A DNA stretch of 64,000 nt, taken from Teredinibacter turnerae T7901. GTDB lineage: Bacteria; Pseudomonadota; Gammaproteobacteria; Pseudomonadales; Cellvibrionaceae. The translations under genes were made by a program, and so were the position numbers. Positions 17,223 through 25,092 of this stretch are shown here, one piece after another. The notes beneath the pieces were generated by a model, which made no database searches, was not told the DNA's origin, and worked only from the letters and a program-made list of their open reading frames with translations. How positions within the stretch are numbered: the stretch's first letter is position 1; every line of letters starts with the position of its first letter. The DNA lies in assembly GCF_000023025.1 (NCBI RefSeq), contig NC_012997.1, positions 4,399,125 through 4,463,124 on the forward strand, written 5' to 3'.

Positions 17223-18470
17223 ATGCGGTACTTGCGCTATACGTTAGTCGCAATCCTACTGGCCTCACTCTGGTTTGTGGTGGCCTTTTACGGCGGACTA
17301 GTTGGGTGGTGGCTTAGTGCCAATGCCCCTAAAGACGATAACGAGGCCTTTTTTCACTACGCTTCTGAGACCATCGACAAAGGGAATAATGGCGACCTCG
17401 CCTTTGTCATGATTGATAATGGAAAGGTATATAACAGCGTATACCGGGGCGCAGAAAACCAGCCTGATGAAACAACAAGCTTCCCTGTCGCCTCACTGAG
17501 CAAGTGGATAACCGCCTACGGAGTGATGACACTGCTCCAAGAACGCAATATTTCGCCCGACACACCAGTTGCAGAACTTATAGAACGATGGCAGCTCCCT
17601 GAATCGGGGTTTGATAATTCAAAGGTTACAGTCGCGCGGTTGCTTTCGCATACCGCCGGACTTACCGACGGCCTTGGATTTGCCGATCTCCCTGCCGAGG
17701 AAACTCTGCCGCCCCTGCTGGCGTCGTTGAACAATCCGAAAGCCAGCTCCGGTGAGGACGTAAAAATCTCGGTCGGCATCGAACCTGGTAGCGAGTGGAA
17801 ATACTCCGGAGGCGGATATCTCCTGCTGCAACTCCTTGTTGAAGATGTTTCAGGCCAACCATTTGCGGAATACATGCAGCAACACATTTTCTCCCCTATT
17901 GGTATGACAAGCTCGGGCTACGAATATTTAGCCAATCAGCAAAATGCAGCTACCATGTACGACGAACAGGGCGCTCCAGCACCCTATTACCAATACGCCT
18001 CCGCAGGCGCAACCGGGCTCTCATCCAGTGCAGCGGACTTAATCAGGTTTGTTCAGGCAAATTTACCTACAGCGTCCTCAGCGCCTTTAGAATTCGACAA
18101 TGTGGAAGCTATGCGCGCGCCACACGGCCATAAAATGGGAGCCGATATCTGGGGGTTGGGGACTATGTTGTACGCGCCAACTGCGAGCGGCAGTTTTGTT
18201 TATGGTCATGATGGTTCCAACGAACCAGCCATCAATTCCGCCGTTCGTATCAACCCAGATAACGGCGATGCACTGATCGTGCTTGCCTCGGGCAATAAGC
18301 TGCTCGCATCTCAGCTCGGTTATGAATGGACGCTCTGGCAAACAGGTTACCCTGACTTTTTATTCCTGGATAAAGCACTAGATAGCGCAGTGCTGCCATT
18401 CGCGGTTGGGCTCTTCGTGTTGATCGCAATCCTGGTTATTGTTTTCGTCCGACGAAAAAGCCCGCGCTAA
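17223..18470 (+). CDS. Class C beta-lactamase-fold serine hydrolase, membrane anchored
   Basis: A 415-residue protein. Residues 8-30 form an N-terminal membrane helix, then comes a periplasmic beta-lactamase/transpeptidase-like domain, and a C-terminal helix near 388-410 ends in RRKSPR. Catalytic motifs are visible: SxxK at S91-K94 (PVASLSKWI), YSG-type at Y194 (WKYSGGGYLL), and a late YGHDGSN replacing KTG. This is the serine hydrolase/esterase/D-Ala-D-Ala peptidase-like family (AmpC fold). It is not necessarily a lactamase, and substrates range from peptidoglycan peptides to esters. Monocistronic, with a terminator overlapping its stop codon. Confidence 0.88.
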   Translation: MRYLRYTLVAILLASLWFVVAFYGGLVGWWLSANAPKDDNEAFFHYASETIDKGNNGDLAFVMIDNGKVYNSVYRGAENQPDETTSFPVASLSKWITAYGVMTLLQERNISPDTPVAELIERWQLPESGFDNSKVTVARLLSHTAGLTDGLGFADLPAEETLPPLLASLNNPKASSGEDVKISVGIEPGSEWKYSGGGYLLLQLLVEDVSGQPFAEYMQQHIFSPIGMTSSGYEYLANQQNAATMYDEQGAPAPYYQYASAGATGLSSSAADLIRFVQANLPTASSAPLEFDNVEAMRAPHGHKMGADIWGLGTMLYAPTASGSFVYGHDGSNEPAINSAVRINPDNGDALIVLASGNKLLASQLGYEWTLWQTGYPDFLFLDKALDSAVLPFAVGLFVLIAILVIVFVRRKSPR

Positions 18471-18486
18471 TGCGCGGGTCTTTCTC
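18461..18486 (+). terminator. Rho-independent terminator overlapping stop codon
   Basis: Stem CCCGCG (18461-18466) / CGCGGG (18473-18478) with a 6-base loop that contains the TAA stop, followed by TCTTTCTC. The terminator is thus partly inside the serine hydrolase coding sequence. Confidence 0.75.
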
Positions 18487-18509
18487 AATACGCTAGCCTC
18501 CAGTCGCAC

Positions 18510-20231
18510 TCATTGCAAAGGCGGGTAAGCGTTATTTAACAGCAGCTCAAACGCTTCCGGAAACCAACGCCCAGCATGGGGTGCGTTATCCATTGCATTT
18601 GTGCCTACCGCCGAGTTTGAGGTGTTATTTGCGTCCGGATCACACATTGGGTCGTGTTGTTTGGCCGGGTCATTCGGGTCAGGTACAAAGTCCGCTTCAC
18701 TGATGCCGTCAGATTCGCCCTGCGGCTTCACCCAAACAAATGCATCTACCCCTGGCGCGGGGTTCGCCTGAGGGCGATACCCAACACCGCCGTGCTGATT
18801 ACACCAGTTTCCCCGATGGGAACGTCTGTCTACTCGGCTTTCATCTACAAACGTATTTAGATCACTGCTGCTGGATTGACCGGTGGGCCGGTTTGCGCCC
18901 CCCCAACCATTGCGACCAGTATCAATCAGCATGCCAATTGTAGTCGGTGCGCCTCGGGCGATCATTGCTGCCCGCCAGTCCTGAACGAACGTCAATTCGT
19001 CAAAATACGAATTCCATTCATAGAAGTCTGCTGAGCGAACCGGGTTGCCACCGACCTGTAAATTAGGGTTAGACAGGTAAGGCTCTTGTACCGGGGTATA
19101 ATTCGCAGAATTGCTGGCAAACCCAGCGATGCTGTCCCACCCGGCCGCGGTGCTTTCAACCACATCACCGATCAGCTCAACGCCCTCGGCAAAATTATCT
19201 GACCAACCCAACCAGCCCGAGTGTGCGATATCCAAATAGGCATAGGTGTTTGGAATTTCGGCGAGAGCATCCAGTGCGTAGCGGATTCCATCGCGATAAC
19301 CACCGCTACCATTCGCCTCCTGACAATCAGCAACGTCCATATTCGTTACCAGATTAGGTAATGAATCCACTTCAACCACCGCCACGATACGAATACTCGC
19401 GTACGCTGGGTCGCTGATCACATCGGTAATACCCTTGATATATTCATTTTGATAGCGCGCGAACCCATTCTCCGAAATTCGAAGTTCTCCGTTCGATGCC
19501 AAAGCCGCGCAATCCCGATTCGGCAGATCGTAAACAACAAACTGAAACAGATCAGCCCCCTGCGCTAAGGCTTCATCCAAATGATCGCGCAAGCCAAAGC
19601 CGTCTGCAGGCCCTTCAATAGCGCCTATCCGGTCCATCCAGACAAAGGTGCTCTCACCAGAAATGAGAGTGCCATTCGGTTCAGCGGCTGCTTTGGCAGA
19701 CCACACTGGATCAACATACCATTTTGCACCAACAAACGGGTTGTCCAAGCCTACGGCGTTCTGATTCCCTCCGGAAGAACCTGTTGAACTACTGGAACTA
19801 CTGGAACTACTGGAACTACTTGAGCTACTCGAACTACTCGAACTACTCGAACTACTCGAACTGCTGGAATTACTCGAACTACTCGAACTGCTCGAACTGC
19901 TCGAACTACTTGAGCTACTCGAACTACCCGACGCCGTGCCTCCTCCGGAGGAACCTGGTAGCGTTCCACTGGAACTTGAGCTCGACGAACTGGAAGTACT
20001 CGTGCCGGCGCCACTGCTGGAGCTGGAACTCGAGCTGTTATTCTCACCTCCCGAACTTGTACTGGAGCTCGAACTAGAACTCGAGCTGGAACTCGATGAG
20101 CTGCTGGTGGAGCTTGCTCCGCCAGTCACAGATTCCGGACTTTGATCAAAGCCACCACTACTTCCCCCACAAGCCGACAAACTCGCCACCAGCGCGAACG
20201 CGAGCAGATACTTAACATCAACAACAATCAT
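18510..20231 (-). CDS. GH6 cellulase (lipoprotein with poly-serine linker)
   Basis: A 573-residue cellulase. The N-terminus is a lipoprotein signal (AFALVASLSAC, lipid Cys at 21, then Gly at +2, which would allow outer-membrane sorting). Residues about 40-155 are a poly-Ser/Gly linker and about 160-573 the GH6 domain. Both GH6 signatures are present: VVYDLPNRDC (PNRDC at 237-241) and VVEVDS with E287/D289. YLDIAHSGWLGW, IDTGRNGWGG and FVWVKPQGESDG complete the family pattern. GH6 enzymes release cellobiose from the non-reducing end or cut internally, with inversion. No CBM is attached, so the linker probably holds a catalytic domain out from the cell surface. Leftward, single gene. Confidence 0.95.
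   Translation of the reverse strand: MIVVDVKYLLAFALVASLSACGGSSGGFDQSPESVTGGASSTSSSSSSSSSSSSSSSTSSGGENNSSSSSSSSGAGTSTSSSSSSSSSGTLPGSSGGGTASGSSSSSSSSSSSSSSSSSSNSSSSSSSSSSSSSSSSSSSSSSSSSSSSTGSSGGNQNAVGLDNPFVGAKWYVDPVWSAKAAAEPNGTLISGESTFVWMDRIGAIEGPADGFGLRDHLDEALAQGADLFQFVVYDLPNRDCAALASNGELRISENGFARYQNEYIKGITDVISDPAYASIRIVAVVEVDSLPNLVTNMDVADCQEANGSGGYRDGIRYALDALAEIPNTYAYLDIAHSGWLGWSDNFAEGVELIGDVVESTAAGWDSIAGFASNSANYTPVQEPYLSNPNLQVGGNPVRSADFYEWNSYFDELTFVQDWRAAMIARGAPTTIGMLIDTGRNGWGGANRPTGQSSSSDLNTFVDESRVDRRSHRGNWCNQHGGVGYRPQANPAPGVDAFVWVKPQGESDGISEADFVPDPNDPAKQHDPMCDPDANNTSNSAVGTNAMDNAPHAGRWFPEAFELLLNNAYPPLQ
19766..20117. repeat. Degenerate trinucleotide repeats coding poly-serine linker
   Basis: About 350 bases encode the serine linker of the GH6 protein. 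On the plus strand they read as imperfect repeats of GAACTACTG/GAACTACTC-like 9-mers. Codons mix AGC, AGT, TCG and TCC. Runs this long are likely to change length by slippage or recombination, and share sequence with the linker at 41868-42055. Confidence 0.85.
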
Positions 20232-20537
20232 GGACCAAACTACTCCTTAGGGTCGTTAAAACCAAATATACGCCAGGCGCGCTACCTCGCCAGACAAAAA
20301 CACTACCCTATCAGTTCATGTGCACGATAGATGAGATAAGCGCCACAAGGTATTTGAACTTGGGTCACAACTTCCGCGTCCGGCCGAAACAGCGAGGTTG
20401 GAGGCATCGCGGTTTAGCGACCAATGTCGCATAAAGTATTCGGATTCACGCACAAATTTGGTAAGCTCAGATACTTGTCCAGACAACCAAACTCAGCGAC
20501 AGAATCAAACCAGGAATCGCCCAAAGGGATACCGACT
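20232..20537. other. Divergent promoter region, GH6 / lipoprotein
   Basis: About 300 bases between two genes pointing apart. AAAGGGA about 9 bases before 20538 is a ribosome site. No clear operator for the cellulase was recognised, and no other gene is supported. Confidence 0.35.
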
Positions 20538-21194
20538 ATGCACCCCGTACGCAAAACAATCTTCATCGCCAGCCTGATGTGGCTAGGTGCCTGTGTGTCT
20601 ATACCACCAGAAGCGCCCGAACTGTCAGTCGAATTAGGAAATCGCATTTCCGCTATCGAAGATGCAAACATAACGCTGCTACATCGCTTCTTCGACCAGA
20701 AACGTCAGGAGGTGGATCGGTTTGTAGAAGAGGAATGGGTTCCGGGATTTGCGAATCAGTTTTTTTCTAATAGCACAGTATCGCAAGCCTGGGACACTAT
20801 TGTGCAGGAAAATAATAAAGCCGAACGCCTTAAATTTATTATCAAAACCGGCCCTAAACTACAAACTAAAATCAATGCCAAACGATTGGAATTGATCCAA
20901 CCGTTAGATGAGTTAGAGCGGAGGATAGAAACTAAAATTCGCGAGGAATACCAGCAGGCGCGCGCACTCAACAACAGTATTACCAGTTTTTTGTTATCCG
21001 CATCGAAGGTAGCTGAGAACCGCAATCGCTATCTGGAAAAAGCCGGAATCGAAGAAAATGAGTTTGGGGACGTTATCGATAAAACGGATGACGCCGTTGC
21101 AGAGTTATTGGGTAAAGCTGGAAACGCGCAAGACAAGGTTGAACGCGCTGAATCATTCATTCAAAAGGTACGAAAAATTCGAGATTCGCTGTAA
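20538..21194 (+). CDS. Coiled-coil lipoprotein, unknown
   Basis: The 218-residue product has a lipoprotein signal peptide (MHPVRKTIFIASLMWLGAC, Cys at 19). The rest is almost entirely charged helix, with heptad-like stretches (ELGNRISAIEDANITLLHRFF, LDELERRIETKIREEYQQARAL, KAGNAQDKVERAESFIQKV). I chose the ATG at 20538 over the upstream in-frame one at 20424 because it has AAAGGGA ahead and puts the signal peptide at the very N-terminus. It is probably an outer-membrane or periplasmic structural helix. A 36-base gap to the next small gene suggests an operon. No family recognised. Confidence 0.78.
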   Translation: MHPVRKTIFIASLMWLGACVSIPPEAPELSVELGNRISAIEDANITLLHRFFDQKRQEVDRFVEEEWVPGFANQFFSNSTVSQAWDTIVQENNKAERLKFIIKTGPKLQTKINAKRLELIQPLDELERRIETKIREEYQQARALNNSITSFLLSASKVAENRNRYLEKAGIEENEFGDVIDKTDDAVAELLGKAGNAQDKVERAESFIQKVRKIRDSL

Positions 21195-21229
21195 ACCACT
21201 TTTTATAACATTCATATGGAGATACCACC

Positions 21230-21514
21230 ATGCCTATAAACTGGGATGAATTTGATGCAGAACTCGACGGCATTATCGACCAATGCGCAGACGCCACAGA
21301 TGCTCAGCTCGCATCTAAGATTTCGTCTATAACCCGAATGACCGATGACGAAGTGCAAGAACTATTCCCGGACCCAGCGGATGTTAAAAAACTGAAGGAT
21401 CTGATGGTTATTGTAAAGTCAGCCGAAGACCGCAACACCAAAATTAACCGTATTGTCGAAAACGCTGAAAGCTTTGCTGGAGTGACACTCACCCTGTTAC
21501 AGAAGTTTGTTTAA
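21230..21514 (+). CDS. Small acidic helical protein, unknown
   Basis: A 94-residue acidic, all-helical product (MPINWDEFDAELDGIIDQCAD, then DDEVQELFPDPADVKKLKDLM, ending FAGVTLTLLQKFV). It has no signal peptide or membrane segment. TGGAG lies 8 bases before the ATG. It follows the coiled-coil lipoprotein by 36 bases in the same direction, so the two probably work together. One option is a cytosolic partner of the lipoprotein cluster, but nothing in the sequence identifies a role. Confidence 0.7.
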   Translation: MPINWDEFDAELDGIIDQCADATDAQLASKISSITRMTDDEVQELFPDPADVKKLKDLMVIVKSAEDRNTKINRIVENAESFAGVTLTLLQKFV

Positions 21515-21705
21515 CACGAGCTGCGCCAAGGAACGGCGGCCCATGGCTTACTTGACGTAACTGACGGGGCCGCAGGCAAAACAACGCCCCGCATGTTCGA
21601 CACACTTAATTACAAAACATTGGATCTAAAACGCTTTCTCTAATATAGAATCGAGTTGCAACCGTGCCTGGTATCATTCTCTGACAAACAAGAACCAATC
21701 TATTT

Positions 21706-22197
21706 ATGCGGAAAGATTTATTACAATCAATGAGTACAGTTAGTGTGGATGACCTTGCTGACGGACAGGTGATTGCACTATTGCAGGAGCATCATAAAAA
21801 AATGCATGAATATTCACCCCCGGAGAGTATTCATGCATTGGACACAAATAAATTTTACAACCCAGCGCTGACATTCTGGAGCGCACGCGAAGCCGGCGAA
21901 TTACTGGGTTGCGGCGCCTTATACGCACTGTCGGACACTTCGGGCGAGATAAAAGCCATGAAAACAAGCGACACCCATTTGCGAAAAGGTGTCGCCAAAT
22001 CCATACTCAATGAGATCATTCTGGAGTCAGGGCAACGCGGTTACACACGACTTTACCTGGAAACAGGAACACATGCCGCTTTTTTACCCGCGATTAGCCT
22101 GTACAAAACTGCGGGATTTGTCGAATGCGCGCCATTTGGCGACTATAACGAAGATCCGTACAGTGTGTTCTTCGTTCGAGAACATCAACAACCGTAG
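21706..22197 (+). CDS. GNAT-family N-acetyltransferase
   Basis: A 163-residue GNAT. The core is clear: GELLGCGALYALSDTSGEIKAM (strands 2-4), the acetyl-CoA loop RKGVAKSILNEII (R/KxxGxA type), and a final YLETGTHAAFLPAISLYKTAGFVECAPFGDY. This ETGxxxxFxPAxxLYxxxGF pattern is typical of the YsnE/PaiA-like branch. The N-terminus is uncertain: an internal ATG at 21730 (MSTVSVDDL) fits homologous starts better, though neither start has a strong ribosome site. Substrate unknown. Confidence 0.85.
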   Translation: MRKDLLQSMSTVSVDDLADGQVIALLQEHHKKMHEYSPPESIHALDTNKFYNPALTFWSAREAGELLGCGALYALSDTSGEIKAMKTSDTHLRKGVAKSILNEIILESGQRGYTRLYLETGTHAAFLPAISLYKTAGFVECAPFGDYNEDPYSVFFVREHQQP

Positions 22198-22323
22198 AAA
22201 CAGCCACCATCGTCAAGACGGTCTATCTTACTGATTATAATTTTGGCTAGAGCGAATTAGAACCAGGGCCTGTTTAGGAATAAGATTACAGCCAGGATGA
22301 GTTATCCAGGAGACCAGTTTGTT

Positions 22324-22785
22324 ATGGCAATTCACGAACTGCAAGTAGGCATAGACGCAACCTATCAACAAGCACTAAAAAGTTTTCATGAAGGCGGCGT
22401 CCCCATAGGCGCGTGCATTATGCAGGCGGGCCAAGTTGTCGCAGTGGGACACAATCACCGAATACAATGCGGTAGTAATATTCGTCACGGAGAAACTGAC
22501 TGCATCGAAAAATGTGGTCACACCGTCGATTTTAGCCAGGTGACGCTGTTCAGCTCCCTGACACCTTGCCTGATGTGTACCGGAGCAATAATACTTTACT
22601 CCATACCACGAGTAGTCATTCTCGACAATATCAATATTCACGACTATGAAACAAATCTCGACATGTTACGAGAACGAAACGTCGAGGTTAAAATTCTCAA
22701 CCATGAACCGTCGATAGAGCTAAACCGGCAATTCCAGCGTTCTCCAGAAACACGTACATTGTGGCTTGGAGACGTTGGCGAGTGA
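22324..22785 (+). CDS. Yeast-type cytosine deaminase-like zinc enzyme
   Basis: A 153-residue cytidine-deaminase-fold protein. It has the zinc site H55-G-E57 (RHGETDCIEKCG) and P81-C82-x2-C85 (LTPCLMCTGAIILYSIPRVV). The match to Saccharomyces Fcy1 is close in layout: EGGVPIGA, GHNHRIQ, HGE, ENCG-like EKCG, SPCxMCTGAI, then a C-terminal tail ending in an acidic GDVGE (Fcy1 ends EDIGE). Fcy1 converts cytosine to uracil for pyrimidine salvage. Most bacteria use the unrelated amidohydrolase CodA, so this type is less common. The internal ATG 22324 (AGGAGA upstream) is preferred over 22297. The next gene begins 2 bases after the stop. Confidence 0.88.
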   Translation: MAIHELQVGIDATYQQALKSFHEGGVPIGACIMQAGQVVAVGHNHRIQCGSNIRHGETDCIEKCGHTVDFSQVTLFSSLTPCLMCTGAIILYSIPRVVILDNINIHDYETNLDMLRERNVEVKILNHEPSIELNRQFQRSPETRTLWLGDVGE

Positions 22786-22787
22786 AC

Positions 22788-23327
22788 ATGTTTTCAGGCG
22801 AACGACGGAATTTTCATCCAGAGAGTCGAGCATATGTCGAAGCTTACATCCAATTTTATGCGCGTCGGGTTGGACAAGAGGCTGCAGGCTCTGTCGGAGA
22901 TAACGAACCTATCGCGATCTCGGCAAAAACGCACTTGATCGATCACCTGTATAAATATTTGGATACGCTGGATTCCAAATGTTCTGCATTACTTGCTTTT
23001 TGCGGGCTCACCCTAACCGCTATCTCGCTAATGATAGCGTTTTACGAAAGCAAAGCCCCAAAATACGATTTTGTACTGCAACTTATATTTGTAGCCGTAT
23101 CAATATCATCAGTGATTGCCTTAACCGTAATCAATGTCCACTGGTCCAGTGCGGAAGACCTAAGAGGACGAACTCTAGACGAAGCCTGCAGATCCTACTA
23201 CACGACAATGCGATCAAGAACACAACGTTTTATTCTTGCTCGCGCATTAGTACTGGGGGCAGTTATCTGTCTTGGCGGATATGTTTTAATTGATTTGCTC
23301 GGCACTCTCCATGCAAAAGCTTTCTAA
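22788..23327 (+). CDS. Three-helix membrane protein, Pycsar-effector-like
   Basis: A 179-residue protein that starts 2 bases after the deaminase stop, so the two are translationally linked. A soluble N-terminal part of about 55 residues is followed by HLIDHLYKYLDTLDSKCSALLAF and three membrane helices (about 68-90, 98-122, 151-173). The DxK-x-xx-LLAF junction going directly into helix 1 resembles the PycTM (DUF5706-type) effectors of the Pycsar anti-phage system. The match is by pattern only. No pyrimidine cyclase gene is adjacent; the neighbour is a cytosine deaminase instead. It could equally be a SLATT-like or unrelated membrane protein. Confidence 0.7.
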   Translation: MFSGERRNFHPESRAYVEAYIQFYARRVGQEAAGSVGDNEPIAISAKTHLIDHLYKYLDTLDSKCSALLAFCGLTLTAISLMIAFYESKAPKYDFVLQLIFVAVSISSVIALTVINVHWSSAEDLRGRTLDEACRSYYTTMRSRTQRFILARALVLGAVICLGGYVLIDLLGTLHAKAF

Positions 23328-23353
23328 GCCCATTAAATAGCTTTCTAAGCCCA
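23318..23353. repeat. Two-copy 21-base tandem duplication across a stop codon
   Basis: The 15-mer AGCTTTCTAAGCCCA occurs at 23318-23332 and again at 23339-23353, spaced 21 bases. The first copy contains the last codons and stop of the membrane protein (GCTTTCTAA); the second repeats this stop. Probably a recent slippage duplication. Confidence 0.8.
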
Positions 23354-23433
23354 AACAACAGTTTTACCAGGCAGCGAAGTTTATGCAACGCTTCTCTGGC
23401 AACTTTCAACTAAACCCATTAGGTTGTTAAAAT

Positions 23434-24060
23434 TTACTTGCGATTGCGCCCAAAGTCGACGCGTACAATATTGGCTTCTTCGCCAAGAATTTCCGGCATA
23501 ACCGGGGAATCATCAGGGAGTTCAGCGATTAGGTTTAAACACAGGTTCGCCATGCGTTGGGCCGGGTTAAGCTTCATGGGCTTATCGGAGCTTGATTTGC
23601 GATTATTAAATTTGAGACCAAACTCGAATGCCTGCCGCCCACTGCTAGGAAGATCTTGCCCTTCAAGTAAATAACGACGCTCGAGGCTTTCGATCACTTT
23701 TAATATTTTACCGTCTTCTATCGGCTCAGGGTCTAACTGCACCTGTTGAGGCGCAACAATTTTGGCGAGCTTGCGAGTGAGTTCCTGCTTCTCGTAAAGC
23801 TTGGCTTGCTTGCATAGGGCCAATGCTTCGCGGAACAGGCGGTCGCTAAAGAGCGCGGGAAAGCTTGTAAAATCGTCGGCGCTAAGGTTGCACAACACCA
23901 ACACGTAGCCAGTAAAAATTTCTTGCGCGACAACGCAACGTTCAGTCCCTATAACTGCCAACTCAGCTCGCCAACTGAATTCTGCCGTTGTGCTCGTCGC
24001 GGGCCGGATGTGTGCACCGAGCGGCTTGGCGAGGGTTTTTGAAATATCAATCCGAATCAC
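23434..24060 (-). CDS. Unknown cytosolic protein, DUF6933-like
   Basis: A 208-residue soluble protein. The first half (MIRIDISKTLAKPL, SWRAELAVIGTERCVVAQE, TGYVLVLCNLSADDFTSFPALFSDRLFREAL) resembles DUF6933-type proteins, whose N-terminal half contains an N-x-x-T-x-Y-x-LV segment. The second half is basic and polar and ends in VRVDFGRNRK. The start is GTG, preceded by a run of nine G that overlaps the Shine-Dalgarno. It follows the gene at 24139 by 78 bases on the same strand, so the two may be co-transcribed. No function is known. Confidence 0.68.
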   Translation of the reverse strand: MIRIDISKTLAKPLGAHIRPATSTTAEFSWRAELAVIGTERCVVAQEIFTGYVLVLCNLSADDFTSFPALFSDRLFREALALCKQAKLYEKQELTRKLAKIVAPQQVQLDPEPIEDGKILKVIESLERRYLLEGQDLPSSGRQAFEFGLKFNNRKSSSDKPMKLNPAQRMANLCLNLIAELPDDSPVMPEILGEEANIVRVDFGRNRK

Positions 24061-24064
24061 GCTT

Positions 24065-24073
24065 CCCCCCCCC
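24065..24073. repeat. Nine-base C/G homopolymer in a ribosome-binding site
   Basis: Nine consecutive C on the plus strand. On the minus strand this is a G9 run followed by AAGC and then the GTG start of the gene ending at 23434. Tracts of this size can slip during replication and would change the spacing of the ribosome site. Confidence 0.8.
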
Positions 24074-24138
24074 GTGGTTCTATGCCTCGATTACTGAAAG
24101 CGAATACGCGATACATACACAGCGGCAGAGCAACCATG

Positions 24139-24828
24139 TCAGGACGCCTCAACAACAGAGGGTAACACGCTGTCACGCCGCGCCAGCGACAACTGGCCCA
24201 CACCCACTTTATTTAACAAGTGATGTAACTGTGCCCGCCCGCTGTCACCCTTACCTACTAACCAGCGCAGTTCTTCTGTCGTTAGAAGCGTTGCTGCCAC
24301 TAACGAAACTTCTCCCTGAGCCATAGGTAACGACCGCATTTTCGGTGGTATATGCAACAGCACGCCTACCAAGCCGCGACCGTCTTTAATATGTTCAATG
24401 TTGAAACGCAATGAGAGGAGGTTGCCCGCACGCAGCTTATCGCACAGCCGAGGGTACATCGCCAATGTATGGCTAATTTCCGCAATCATGGGAAACAACC
24501 ATGTATCGGCAATTGCCATTGGGTTGTCTTCAAGGAAAGCCACATCCGGAGAATTCACGAAAACTTCCAGGCCCAGTCCATTTGAACTTAATTTGGTATT
24601 GGTCCATGGGTCCGAAAGGCCATCGGAGATTATGCCCGCGGTGTCGCCATGGCCAAAGGCCAGCCAGGCCGCATTTGACGGCCAATCGGGCCCGTCGTTC
24701 ATTGGCCCCATCATTGATGTGAGCGCGTAAAATGGCCCGCTAAAACACGCCTGCAAATGCTCGCGACGACTTTCGCTCGCACACTTAAGTCGCTCCGCAT
24801 AGCTGGCATTTGGGTTGAAATTTTCCAT
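24139..24828 (-). CDS. Unknown cytosolic protein
   Basis: A 229-residue protein without signal peptide or membrane helix. It contains a GHGDTAGIISDGLSDPW stretch, a following GLGLEVFVNSP strand and LLHIPPKMRSLPM. The layout (a short gate loop, then LGLEVFV, then a long C-terminal domain) recalls bacterial suppressor-of-fused-like proteins, which often travel with toxins. The resemblance is too weak to assign. It is probably in an operon with the gene that follows (78-base gap). Nothing in the sequence gives a catalytic motif. Confidence 0.6.
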   Translation of the reverse strand: MENFNPNASYAERLKCASESRREHLQACFSGPFYALTSMMGPMNDGPDWPSNAAWLAFGHGDTAGIISDGLSDPWTNTKLSSNGLGLEVFVNSPDVAFLEDNPMAIADTWLFPMIAEISHTLAMYPRLCDKLRAGNLLSLRFNIEHIKDGRGLVGVLLHIPPKMRSLPMAQGEVSLVAATLLTTEELRWLVGKGDSGRAQLHHLLNKVGVGQLSLARRDSVLPSVVEAS

Positions 24829-25092
24829 GGCAATATCGAAATCGTGTTGTTGTCATACAAGAAGTATCGTCGCACAGCGCAAGAAACGGCTTCCCCACTG
24901 TGGCCAACAAAATAAATCGACAGCAAAATTCCGACCAGCGATAAATCCGGTCGGCTAACATATTTCCCTATAAAATCAGCATGTTATATAAACGCTGTTT
25001 GTTATTGTCGATCTTAAATTGTCACAAAGCCGACAATACTACCGCCACTCAGTCACCCCCGGAACGCAGCTAAAGCACTTACTACTACCGTG

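Noticed and set aside
19724-20077. Plus-strand frame giving NYWNYSNYSNY repeats
   Set aside because: It is only the complement of the poly-serine linker repeats of the GH6 gene; low-complexity artefact.
19766-20117. Repeats that could be mistaken for a CRISPR array or minisatellite
   Set aside because: They are in frame, code for serine in the GH6 linker and have no spacers.
22761-22787. Upstream ATG of the membrane-protein gene inside the deaminase
   Set aside because: It would overlap the deaminase stop by 25 bases and add MAWRRWRVN, a basic leader with no conserved look.
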